Source of the DNA: Synechococcaceae bacterium WB4_1_0192
Lineage (GTDB): Bacteria; Cyanobacteriota; Cyanobacteriia; PCC-6307; Cyanobiaceae
DNA length: 5,159 nt
NCBI GenBank assembly: GCA_009926195.1
Contig: RFPK01000153.1
Span: 1 to 5,159 of the forward strand
Direction: 5' to 3'
Shown here: in pieces, positions 1-5,159 of the stretch
Numbering within the stretch: the stretch's first letter is position 1
How the letters are laid out: each line of letters opens with the position of its first letter
Translations under genes and position numbers: made by a program
Notes under the pieces: generated by a model
The model's database searches: none
What the model saw: only the letters and a program-made list of their open reading frames with translations
What the model was told of the DNA's origin: nothing

Positions 1-1378
1 GCGTCGGGGGCTCCTCCCGCTCGGCGGGGGTGGTCGTGGCGGTGTCCTGAGCGGGGTCCGGTGCCATCGGCAATGCCGCTGCCGGATCGGAGCTGCTCCA
101 GTCGCTGCTCCAGTCGCCGCCGAAGCCATCGACGGCCGGCAGTGGCGGTTCCGCCACGGTCTGCTGCGGGTGCGGCACGGGCTGCTGGCGGTTGCGGATG
201 CGGTCCTGGTGCTCGATGTAGGCCTGCACGTCCCGGTCCGCGAACCACGCCTCCAGGTCCGCCTCGGCCTCGATGTCGCGGAAGCCGGGCAGCACCTCCT
301 CCTTCAGCCAGCGCCGACAGGCCGCGCACAGGTCAGCCAGCCCGTCGTCGTGGTTCTGCGGCGGCTCGTCCTGTGCGGTTTTGCGCAGGAGCGGCCTTGC
401 CGCGCCTGCACCGCTGAACAGCGGCCTGGCCTCGTCGACGCGGCCGAGCAGCAGCAGTTGACAGCCCATCACCGCCTCCACCCCCGCGTGGCCACGGTTC
501 AGAAGGCGCTGCAGTGCCGCCTGGATCCGCTCCGGCTTGCGCTGCACGAAACCCGCTGCCGTCATCGCCACGGCGGAGAGGATGTGGGCCTGCTCCGATC
601 CCGCCTCGGCCCAGTGGCCGAACAGATCAACCTGCTCCTGGGCGGTCAGGAAGGCTCGGATCTGCTGAAGGAAGGGCACGAATTCAGCCCGGCTGAAGGC
701 AGGGTCGTGATTGCCCTCCAGGCCGCCCCGTCGGCTCACCAGATCGTCCAGCAGTTCGATCCCCAGTCGCCGCTCGCTCGTGGCGGCCAGGTCGCGGCGG
801 ATCAGGTCGAGGACGCGATAGGGCTGCAGCTGGCGCAGGTCCTGCTCCAGCTCCTGCCGCAGCTCCGGCAGCTTGCCCATCCGCTGCAGTTGTTGCAGCC
901 CCTGTTGCAGGGTGCGTGCAGCTGTTTCGTAGCGGCGTTGGTTCTGGTACTCCTCGGCGGCGGCCCGGCAGGCCAGGCCCGCCAGCAGGGTGAGGTCGGC
1001 CTCGCGGCCACTGCCCAGGGACGGGGCCTGCGGCGGTTGCAGGGCCCGGCGGGCCGCCTCAAAGGCTTCCTGGCCCTGACCGGCCTCCAGCAGCAGCAGC
1101 AGACCGCCCACCTCCCGTGAAGGATGGATCTCCAGGCCGCCGATGGCACCGCCGGCGCTGATCGAGGTGAGCTCCCGCTCGTAGTCCTGGCGGCGCTGGT
1201 CGTCGCTGAGCACATCGGCGCTGGCCCGCAGCAGGTCGGCCCGCGCCTCGATGGTGTCGCGGGTGAACCCCTGGTCCGGAGCACGCTCCAGCCGTTGCTG
1301 GAGCATGTTCAGCACGGTCTGGCCATCGGTGGTGGGGCTCACCCCCAGCAACCGGAAATGGTCGATCGGCAGTTCCAA
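1..1378 (-). CDS. ftn2: Cell division protein Ftn2/ZipN (ARC6-like), N-terminal 459 residues, runs off the left edge
   Basis: Ftn2 (also called ZipN or Cdv2; ARC6 in plants) is a cyanobacterial division protein that tethers FtsZ to the cytoplasmic membrane and recruits other divisome parts. I translated the minus frame codon by codon and found 459 residues with no stop. The start MELPIDHFRLLGVSP (TTG at 1378-1376) opens the J-like domain, residues 1-70, ending in SDDQRRQDYERE. No HPD tripeptide is present, as in family members I know. Next come the GGLLLLLEAGQ block (about 91-101), an alpha-helical middle (to about 340), the conserved LCAACRRWL...EVLPGFRD block (350-367, Cys351 and Cys354) and a DWSSDWSS-containing Pro/Ala/Thr-rich linker (about 400-459). 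The family's transmembrane helix and C-terminal IMS (DUF4101) domain would lie beyond the window. TTG is chosen because no in-frame ATG or GTG precedes the family N-terminus. No Shine-Dalgarno is visible. The gene is divergent from pdhA. Confidence 0.93.
   Translation of the reverse strand, partial: MELPIDHFRLLGVSPTTDGQTVLNMLQQRLERAPDQGFTRDTIEARADLLRASADVLSDDQRRQDYERELTSISAGGAIGGLEIHPSREVGGLLLLLEAGQGQEAFEAARRALQPPQAPSLGSGREADLTLLAGLACRAAAEEYQNQRRYETAARTLQQGLQQLQRMGKLPELRQELEQDLRQLQPYRVLDLIRRDLAATSERRLGIELLDDLVSRRGGLEGNHDPAFSRAEFVPFLQQIRAFLTAQEQVDLFGHWAEAGSEQAHILSAVAMTAAGFVQRKPERIQAALQRLLNRGHAGVEAVMGCQLLLLGRVDEARPLFSGAGAARPLLRKTAQDEPPQNHDDGLADLCAACRRWLKEEVLPGFRDIEAEADLEAWFADRDVQAYIEHQDRIRNRQQPVPHPQQTVAEPPLPAVDGFGGDWSSDWSSSDPAAALPMAPDPAQDTATTTPAEREEPPT
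92..115. repeat. Two perfect 12-bp tandem copies inside ftn2
   Basis: The plus-strand unit GCTGCTCCAGTC occurs twice in a row (92-103 and 104-115). On the coding minus strand it encodes DWSS twice within the low-complexity linker of Ftn2. The 12-bp period keeps the frame, which fits replication slippage in a tolerant linker. Confidence 0.85.
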
Positions 1379-1507
1379 GACCGGGCGTTGTCTGATGCCG
1401 GACTGTAGGCAGCATGCCTGGTTTTCGCTGTCGTCGTCACGGCATCCGTGGAGAGACCCCGTACAGTCGCTGCAGCCTCCGACGCGCGCAGACGCCAGCT
1501 TTCGGTC
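1379..1507. promoter_or_regulatory. Divergent ftn2/pdhA intergenic region with mirrored -10-like elements
   Basis: These 129 bp must contain the start signals of both divergent genes, unless one is expressed by readthrough. A TACAGT hexamer at 1462-1467 (plus) lies about 40 nt before the pdhA ATG. The same TACAGT on the minus strand (plus ACTGTA, 1402-1407) lies about 23 nt before the ftn2 TTG. With the flanking base they form a 7-bp inverted repeat, GACTGTA/TACAGTC. Each matches the TATAAT consensus at four of six positions. No recognisable -35 box stands about 17 nt upstream of either, and neither has an extended TGn. A short dyad AGGCA-GCA-TGCCT lies at 1407-1419. The region surely holds control DNA, but the individual boxes are weak. 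Confidence 0.35.
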
Positions 1508-2641
1508 ATGACACAGGCAGATCTCGGTCAGGGACTCGGACAGGGTCTGGGTCAGGCCATGGCCAACGGCGGTGCCCCCTCCTGTTCGGCCGACCAGAAC
1601 GCCGTCGGTCTGCACGCCGAGCGTCTGCTGAATCTTTACCCCAGCGCCCCCGCCACGGTCACGGCCGATGAGGGGCTGATGCTCTATCGCGACATGGTGC
1701 TGGGGCGGCGCTTCGAGGACAAGTGCGCGGAGATGTATTACCGCGGCAAGATGTTCGGCTTCGTTCACCTCTACAACGGCCAGGAAGCCGTGAGCACAGG
1801 GGTGATCAAGGCGATGAAGATGCAGCACGACTGGTTCTGCAGCACCTACCGCGATCACGTGCATGCCCTGAGCTGCGGCGTTCCAGCCCGCGAGGTGATG
1901 AGCGAGCTGTTCGGCAAGGAAACCGGTTGCAGCAAAGGGCGCGGCGGTTCGATGCACCTGTTCTCGAAGGAGCACCACCTCCTGGGCGGTTACGCCTTCA
2001 TCGGTGAGGGCATTCCAGTCGCCCTGGGCGCTGCCTTCACCAGCCGCTACAAGCGTGACGCCCTCGGTGATGCCAGTAGCGATGCCGTCACCGCCGCCTT
2101 CTTTGGCGATGGAACCTGCAACATCGGTCAGTTCTACGAATGCCTGAACATGGCGGCGCTGTGGAAGTTGCCGATCCTGTTCGTGGTCGAGAACAACAAG
2201 TGGGCCATCGGCATGGATCACAACCGCGCCACCAGCGACCCGGAGATCTGGCGCAAGGCCGCCGCCTTCGGCATGGCCGGGGAAGAGGTGGACGGCATGG
2301 ACGTGCTGGCGGTGCGCGGTGCGGCTCAGCGCGCCATTGAGCGGGCCCGCGCCGGTGAGGGTCCGACACTGCTGGAGTGCCTGACCTACCGCTTCCGTGG
2401 TCACTCCCTGGCCGACCCCGACGAGCTGCGCGCCGAGGCCGAGAAAGAGTTCTGGGCCCAGCGTGATCCGATCAAGCGCCTCGGTGCTCAGCTGATCGAA
2501 CGGGGGCTGGCCACCGCAGACGACCTCAAGCAGATCGACAAGGAGATCGATGCCGTAGTGGCCGATTGCGTCGAATTCGCCCTGGCCGCGCCTGAACCGA
2601 ATCCCGAGGAGCTCACCCGCTACATCTGGGCCGAGGACTGA
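1508..2641 (+). CDS. pdhA: Pyruvate dehydrogenase E1 component, alpha subunit
   Basis: This is the thiamin-diphosphate-binding alpha chain of the alpha2-beta2 E1 enzyme. It decarboxylates pyruvate and passes the acetyl group to the lipoyl E2, giving acetyl-CoA in the cytoplasm. With the ATG at 1508 it has 377 residues. The core begins near residue 39. MYYRGKMFGFVHLYNGQEA (76-94), STYRDHVHALSCG (112-124) and GRGGSMHLF (144-152) are characteristic. The TPP/Mg motif runs from GDG (200-202) to NN (229-230) with the canonical 26 residues between. YRFRGHSLADPDELR (294-308) is the loop holding the conserved active-site His299 and the Ser aligned with the mammalian phosphorylation site. ATG 1508 is preferred because relatives start with a similar MTQ; GTG 1448 would add 20 uncharacteristic residues, and ATG 1559 would remove the GQGL repeats. 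No clear Shine-Dalgarno is present. The partner E1 beta gene is not in the window, as is usual in cyanobacteria, where these genes are scattered. Confidence 0.97.
   Translation: MTQADLGQGLGQGLGQAMANGGAPSCSADQNAVGLHAERLLNLYPSAPATVTADEGLMLYRDMVLGRRFEDKCAEMYYRGKMFGFVHLYNGQEAVSTGVIKAMKMQHDWFCSTYRDHVHALSCGVPAREVMSELFGKETGCSKGRGGSMHLFSKEHHLLGGYAFIGEGIPVALGAAFTSRYKRDALGDASSDAVTAAFFGDGTCNIGQFYECLNMAALWKLPILFVVENNKWAIGMDHNRATSDPEIWRKAAAFGMAGEEVDGMDVLAVRGAAQRAIERARAGEGPTLLECLTYRFRGHSLADPDELRAEAEKEFWAQRDPIKRLGAQLIERGLATADDLKQIDKEIDAVVADCVEFALAAPEPNPEELTRYIWAED
1523..1555 (+). repeat. 12-bp imperfect tandem repeat encoding GQGL in the PdhA N-terminus
   Basis: The units CAGGGACTCGGA (1529-1540) and CAGGGTCTGGGT (1541-1552) are followed by a partial CAGG and preceded by CTCGGT. 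They encode LGQGLGQGLGQ just after the start methionine of PdhA. The period is a multiple of three, so copy-number changes keep the frame. The stretch precedes the conserved enzyme core and is probably a disordered extension. Confidence 0.75.
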
Positions 2642-2677
2642 GCTTCTCAGGCCCTGAGCCGCCCAGCGCAAGCCTGC
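2642..2677. terminator. Convergent pdhA/deacetylase gap with weak dyads, possible terminator
   Basis: Only 36 bp separate the stops of two convergent genes. A small hairpin CTCAG-GCC-CTGAG lies at 2646-2658. An alternative dyad, CTGAGC (2654-2659) with GCTCAG (2676-2681), has a 16-nt loop reaching into the deacetylase stop codon. Neither is followed by a T-tract on either strand, so a classical intrinsic terminator is not shown. The position is the main argument. Confidence 0.25.
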
Positions 2678-3592
2678 TCAGAGCCCATGCAGGCGCCCCT
2701 GCTCGCTGGCGGCCCGGAACACCAGGCTGTGGCGCTCCACCAGTGGTTCCAGGGCGTCGTAGCCCCCGCCGATCACGGTTGCCACTGGAATCTGACGCCG
2801 CAGACAGGCATCGAGGACCAGGCGGTCGCGTTGGAGCAGACCTGTACTGCTGAGGCAGAGCCGCCCCAGGCGGTCCTGCCGGTGGGGGTCCACGCCGGCG
2901 TTGTAGAGCACCAGATCGGGCCGCACCTGATCGAGGACGTCGGGAATGCGGTCGCCGATCGCTCGCAGGTAGCCCTCATCCTCCAGGCCATCCTCCAGCT
3001 CCAGATCGAGGTCGCTGTGCTGCTTGTGGAGTGGGAAATTGCTCAGGCAGTGGGCCGACAGCGTGAACACCCGCGGCTCAGCCGCGAAGATCAGCGCTGT
3101 GCCATCCCCCTGGTGCACATCCAGATCGATCACCATCAGCTGCCGCACGGCGCCCTCGGCCAGCAGCACCCGAGCGGCGATGGCACAGTCGTTGAAGATG
3201 CAGAAGCCGCTGCCGTAATCGGCGAAGGCGTGATGGGTGCCTCCGGCCAGGTGGCAGGCCAGGCCATGGCGCAGGGCCAGCCGCGCCGTGAGCACCGTGC
3301 CGCCCACGGCCAGCCAGCTGCGCTGCACCAGCGGTGCTGTGGCCGGCAGACCGATGCGCCGCTGCTCGGCGGCACTCAGCTGGTCGCGGGCAAAGGCCTG
3401 GTGGTAGCGACGTTCGTGCACCAGCTCCAGCCAGCGGCGCGGCGCCGGCAGGGGTTGATGCATCTGGCCTGGCACCGCCAGGCCCTGGCTCAACAGCAGC
3501 GTCTGCAACAGCCGGAACTTGGCCATCGGAAAGCGATGGCTGCTGGGCAGCGGCGCCGAGTAGGCAGGGTGGTAGACGAACGGGGGCCTCAG
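2678..3592 (-). CDS. Zinc-dependent histone deacetylase-family (AcuC/HDAC-like) deacetylase
   Basis: This is a predicted hydrolase of the arginase/deacetylase fold that removes acetyl groups from lysines, polyamines or other amides; the substrate cannot be told from sequence. Numbered from ATG 3526 (282 residues), the catalytic set is complete: tandem histidines in GGTHHAF (His98, His99), zinc ligands in DLDVHQGDG (Asp136, His138) and AGVDPH (Asp213), and the transition-state Tyr256 in GGGY. The upstream frame also reads FVYHPAYSAPLPSSHRFP, the usual first strand and L1 loop of this family. No ATG, GTG or TTG lies between an upstream TGA and ATG 3526. I therefore place the start provisionally at CTG 3592 (304 residues); a gene caller would choose ATG 3526. 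There is no signal peptide or membrane segment, so it is probably cytosolic. It lies just downstream of the sigma gene, probably in the same transcript, and convergent with pdhA. Family confidence is high; start confidence is low. Confidence 0.88.
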   Translation of the reverse strand: MRPPFVYHPAYSAPLPSSHRFPMAKFRLLQTLLLSQGLAVPGQMHQPLPAPRRWLELVHERRYHQAFARDQLSAAEQRRIGLPATAPLVQRSWLAVGGTVLTARLALRHGLACHLAGGTHHAFADYGSGFCIFNDCAIAARVLLAEGAVRQLMVIDLDVHQGDGTALIFAAEPRVFTLSAHCLSNFPLHKQHSDLDLELEDGLEDEGYLRAIGDRIPDVLDQVRPDLVLYNAGVDPHRQDRLGRLCLSSTGLLQRDRLVLDACLRRQIPVATVIGGGYDALEPLVERHSLVFRAASEQGRLHGL

Positions 3593-3602
3593 AGCGGGCG
3601 GT

Positions 3603-4544
3603 TCACAGCGCCGGAGGCATTCTGCGCGTGAGATGGCGTAGCTTGCGCAGCGCCTTCAGCTCCACCTGCCGCACCCGCTCGCGGGACACCTCCAACATCC
3701 GGCCGATCTCCGCCAGGGTGTGGCGCTCCTCTCCCTCCAGCCCGAAGCGCAGCTCCAGCACCTGCCGCTCCTGGTCGGTCAGGTGGGTGAGCCAGCGCCC
3801 CAGCTGCTCGTGATGCATGCCCCGCTCCACCTGATCCAGCGGTTCGGCGTGACTGTGATCGGCGATCAGATCGCCGAGGAAGCTCCGGCCTTCCTCGCCA
3901 TTGACGGGTGCGTCCAGGCTGGAGGTGGTGAGGGCCTGACGCAGCAGCGAATCCAGCTCATCGAGGGGCATGGCCATCGCTTCGGCGATTTCGCGGCGGC
4001 TGGGCATCGCCCCGAGCTTGTGGGCCAGTTCCAGGCTCACCTTGCGGATGGCGGTCAGCCGCTCGGAGAGGTGCACTGGCAGGCGGATCGTGCGCGACTG
4101 GCAGGCGATCGCGCGGGTCATGCTCTGGCGGATCCACCAGAAGGCATAGGTGGAGAACTTGTAGCCGCGGGTGGGATCGAATTTTTCGACGGCGCGCTCC
4201 AGTCCAAGCGAGCCCTCCTGAATCAGGTCAAGCAGCTCAAGCCCTTTACCCTGATATTTCTTGGCGACACTCACGACCAGGCGTAGATTGGCCTTCATCA
4301 TGCGCTCCTTGGAGCGCCGGCCCACACGGATGATCTTTCTCTCGCGATCGCTGTACTCTTCGCCACGTTCTTCTTCCACCAGGCGCATCATCGCCTGCAC
4401 CTGATTGCCGAGCTCAATCTCTTCGGCTGGGGTCAGCAGCGGTACGCGGCCGATGCTTGCCAGATACCAGCTGATCGGGTCGCTGCTGCGGCGGCGCGGG
4501 GCACCGCTTGAACTACTGCCGCCGGGGAGGCTGGAAGCTGTCAT
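3603..4544 (-). CDS. Group-2 (type II) sigma-70 family RNA polymerase sigma factor
   Basis: This is a promoter-recognition subunit of RNA polymerase, close to the primary sigma factor but non-essential in type; cyanobacteria carry several, used in light, circadian, nutrient or stress responses. Of 313 residues, about 1-20 are a Ser/Gly/Arg-rich head, with no long region 1.1. Region 1.2 is DPISWYLASIGRVPLLTPAEE (22-42). Region 2 spans about 85-147: ANLRLVVSVAKKYQGKG, then DLIQEGSLGLERAVEKFDP and YKFSTYAFWWIRQSMTRAI, which bind core enzyme and the -10 element. Region 3 begins at RLPVHLSERL (about 154). Region 4 (about 255-305) has LTDQERQVLELRFGL and the helix-turn-helix TLAEIGRMLEVSRERVRQVE for the -35 element. 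ATG 4544 gives a typical start (MTASS). An in-frame TTG at 4571 would add nine residues, but its AGGAG is only about one base away, too close to act as its Shine-Dalgarno. Which cyanobacterial Sig paralogue this is cannot be assigned here. Confidence 0.95.
   Translation of the reverse strand: MTASSLPGGSSSSGAPRRRSSDPISWYLASIGRVPLLTPAEEIELGNQVQAMMRLVEEERGEEYSDRERKIIRVGRRSKERMMKANLRLVVSVAKKYQGKGLELLDLIQEGSLGLERAVEKFDPTRGYKFSTYAFWWIRQSMTRAIACQSRTIRLPVHLSERLTAIRKVSLELAHKLGAMPSRREIAEAMAMPLDELDSLLRQALTTSSLDAPVNGEEGRSFLGDLIADHSHAEPLDQVERGMHHEQLGRWLTHLTDQERQVLELRFGLEGEERHTLAEIGRMLEVSRERVRQVELKALRKLRHLTRRMPPAL
4105..4112. repeat. HIP1 octamer GCGATCGC inside the sigma gene
   Basis: This is a perfect copy of the highly iterated palindrome GCGATCGC known from many cyanobacterial genomes. 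It lies in the region 2/3 coding stretch. One copy alone could be chance at this GC content. Confidence 0.6.
4344..4351. repeat. Second HIP1 octamer GCGATCGC inside the sigma gene
   Basis: This is a second perfect GCGATCGC, 239 bp from the first and in the same gene. No other perfect copy was noticed in the window. It supports a cyanobacterial origin but has no assigned function here. Confidence 0.6.
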
Positions 4545-4652
4545 AAGCCCGGACCTGGAAAGTGCAGGCAATCTCCTATGGGATGGTCGGCAGCCTGCCT
4601 TCTTTCATTAACGCTTCAGTATTGGGCTGCAAAACCACACACTTCTGTCTGA
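4545..4652 (-). promoter_or_regulatory. Probable promoter and 5' leader of the sigma factor gene
   Basis: The gap between the nnr stop and the sigma ATG is clearly more AT-rich than the genes around it, particularly 4600-4650, which suggests a promoter for minus-strand transcription. Candidate -10 elements read on the minus strand are AATACT (plus 4618-4623) and GTTAAT (plus 4607-4612). A TTGCAG that could serve as a poor -35 is at 4627-4632, but its spacing to either box is not ideal. An AGGAG lies about 28 nt before ATG 4544 and directly before the alternative TTG at 4571. No known riboswitch or operator was recognised. Confidence 0.35.
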
Positions 4653-4676
4653 GACTCACCATCTGGCGAGTCTTTT
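4651..4676. terminator. Hairpin over the nnr stop codon, with a T-run on the plus strand side
   Basis: On the minus strand GACTCGCC-AGAT-GGTGAGTC (plus 4653-4672) folds into an eight-pair stem with one G-U pair and a four-base loop, extendable by one A-U pair. It includes the last codons and the TGA of nnr. In minus-strand RNA no U-tract follows directly, so it may be an RNA-end or stability element. Read on the plus strand, the stem has one A-C mismatch but is followed at once by TTTTGTT (4673-4679), resembling a terminator against antisense transcripts. The hairpin is plain; its role is uncertain. Confidence 0.45.
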
Positions 4677-5159
4677 GTTGATCGCACCGCTCAGCGCTGT
4701 CGCCACGGCGGTTGGCGTGGCGGCCCCCGCGCCGCACCGGCCCACGACCTCCTCACCCGCCCGGGCGTGCTCCAGGGCGGAGGCGGCCAGCAGGGCCCCA
4801 TCGGCCGCGGCGCCGGTGGCCACAGCGCTGGCGGCGCGACCAGCGGCGTAGCCCGCCAGCACATCTCCCAGCCCGGCCCGCGCCGCAGCGGCCGAGGCCC
4901 TGGCCAGTTGCCAGCAGCGCCCATCCGGCGCGGCGATCACGCTGCGGGCCCCCTTGAGAAGCACGCTGCAGCCGCTCGCCGCCGCCGCTGCCGCTGCCGC
5001 CTCCAGGGGCGGAAGCCCTGCGAGCGCGGGGAAGACTCGGACGAACTCGCCATGGTGCGGGGTGATCCAGGTGGGGCCGACGCGCTGGCGCAGCCAGGCC
5101 ACGGCGGTGGCATCGCCCCCCTCCGCCAGGCGGTTCAGGCCGTCGGCATCCAGCAGCAG
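4656..5159 (-). CDS. nnr: ADP-dependent (S)-NAD(P)H-hydrate dehydratase (YjeF C-terminal domain), C-terminal 167 residues, runs off the right edge
   Basis: The enzyme repairs NAD(P)H damaged by hydration, using ADP as phosphate donor in bacteria. The ribokinase-like domain is recognised by LLLDADGLNRLA at the window edge (fragment residues 1-12), TPHHGEFVRVF (33-43), the strand VLLKGARSVIAAPDGR (66-81) and the nucleotide/catalytic motif AGLGDVLAG (95-103), in which Asp99 is the expected catalytic base. The C-terminus ends in INKRLARW followed by TGA. A gene caller could start at GTG 5102, but the reading frame stays open to the right edge and already encodes the conserved DADGLN motif upstream of it, so this is an incomplete gene, not a 148-residue protein. 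In many bacteria an N-terminal NAD(P)HX epimerase domain is fused; it would lie outside the window. Ala-rich stretches (about 54-61 and 86-93) reflect the GC-rich genome. The sigma gene follows 111 bp downstream on the same strand. Confidence 0.93.
   Translation of the reverse strand: MLLDADGLNRLAEGGDATAVAWLRQRVGPTWITPHHGEFVRVFPALAGLPPLEAAAAAAAASGCSVLLKGARSVIAAPDGRCWQLARASAAAARAGLGDVLAGYAAGRAASAVATGAAADGALLAASALEHARAGEEVVGRCGAGAATPTAVATALSGAINKRLARW

Noticed and set aside
1087..1101. CAG-rich run resembling a trinucleotide repeat
   Set aside because: It encodes the conserved LLLLLEAG stretch of Ftn2 with the preferred CTG leucine codon, so it is coding bias, not a separate repeat element.
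170..1120. Long plus-strand open frame (316 codons) opposite ftn2
   Set aside because: It is in exact codon register with the ftn2 minus frame, rich in Gln/Leu/Ala/Arg from reversed GC-rich codons, and shows no family motif. It is an antisense shadow.
802..1284. Minus-strand open frame (160 codons) and the overlapping 1059-1415 frame
   Set aside because: They overlap ftn2 in other frames. Their composition is Pro/Arg/Ala-rich without motifs, while the ftn2 frame encodes recognisable conserved blocks.
1448..1507. Upstream GTG start giving PdhA 20 more residues
   Set aside because: The added segment is Arg-rich, unlike PdhA N-termini, and would run over the candidate -10 element. ATG 1508 gives a typical MTQ start.
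2687..3631. Long plus-strand open frame (314 codons) opposite the deacetylase gene
   Set aside because: The opposite strand carries a complete catalytic deacetylase. This frame has repetitive Gln/His/Ala composition and no recognisable domain, so it is an antisense shadow.
3720..4286. Plus-strand open frame (188 codons) opposite the sigma gene
   Set aside because: It lies inside a clear sigma-70 gene on the other strand and shows no motif of its own.
4656..5102. A complete 148-residue protein starting at GTG 5102
   Set aside because: The frame stays open to the window edge and encodes DADGLNRLA upstream of the GTG, a conserved part of the same dehydratase domain. It is a gene cut by the edge.
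1..5159. Mobile elements, CRISPR arrays, tRNA or rRNA genes, or a novel defence or biosynthetic system
   Set aside because: No transposase, long inverted or direct repeats, spaced repeat array, tRNA-like cloverleaf or accessory-type gene was seen. The window is almost filled by five recognisable housekeeping-type genes.

Overview
The window looks like a chromosomal housekeeping region of a high-GC unicellular cyanobacterium of the Synechococcus/Cyanobium type. The evidence is a cyanobacterial Ftn2/ZipN (ARC6-like) division protein, a cyanobacterial-style PdhA, a group-2 (type II) sigma-70 factor with the usual cyanobacterial layout, strongly GC-biased third codon positions, and start regions without clear Shine-Dalgarno sequences. 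Species-level placement is inference. No mobile element, tRNA, rRNA, CRISPR array or phage gene is visible, and base composition is even across the genes.

Layout. (1) Positions 1-1378, minus strand: the N-terminal 459 residues of Ftn2, starting at TTG and running off the left edge. (2) Positions 1379-1507: a 129-bp divergent intergenic region with two mirrored TACAGTC elements. (3) Positions 1508-2641, plus strand: pdhA, the E1 alpha subunit of pyruvate dehydrogenase, with a short 12-bp tandem repeat in its N-terminal extension. (4) Positions 2642-2677: a 36-bp convergent gap. (5) Positions 2678-3592, minus strand: a zinc-dependent histone-deacetylase-family enzyme whose conserved N-terminus extends upstream of its only ATG, so a CTG start is suspected. 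(6) Positions 3603-4544, minus strand: a group-2 sigma factor. (7) Positions 4545-4655: a 111-bp leader upstream of the sigma gene, with a hairpin lying across the preceding stop codon. (8) Positions 4656-5159, minus strand: the C-terminal 167 residues of the ADP-dependent NAD(P)H-hydrate dehydratase (Nnr/YjeF), running off the right edge.

How the genes relate. The deacetylase gene lies only about 10 bases (CTG start) or 76 bases (ATG start) downstream of the sigma gene on the same strand, so the two are probably co-transcribed. The repair dehydratase lies upstream on the same strand with a gap large enough for a separate sigma promoter. pdhA and ftn2 are divergent and could share regulatory DNA. 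pdhA makes acetyl-CoA and the convergent neighbour is a predicted deacetylase; this metabolic link is only suggestive.

I found no convincing undescribed system. The points most worth checking are the non-canonical deacetylase start, the sigma/deacetylase pairing, the hairpin over the nnr stop codon, and the symmetric elements in the divergent promoter region.
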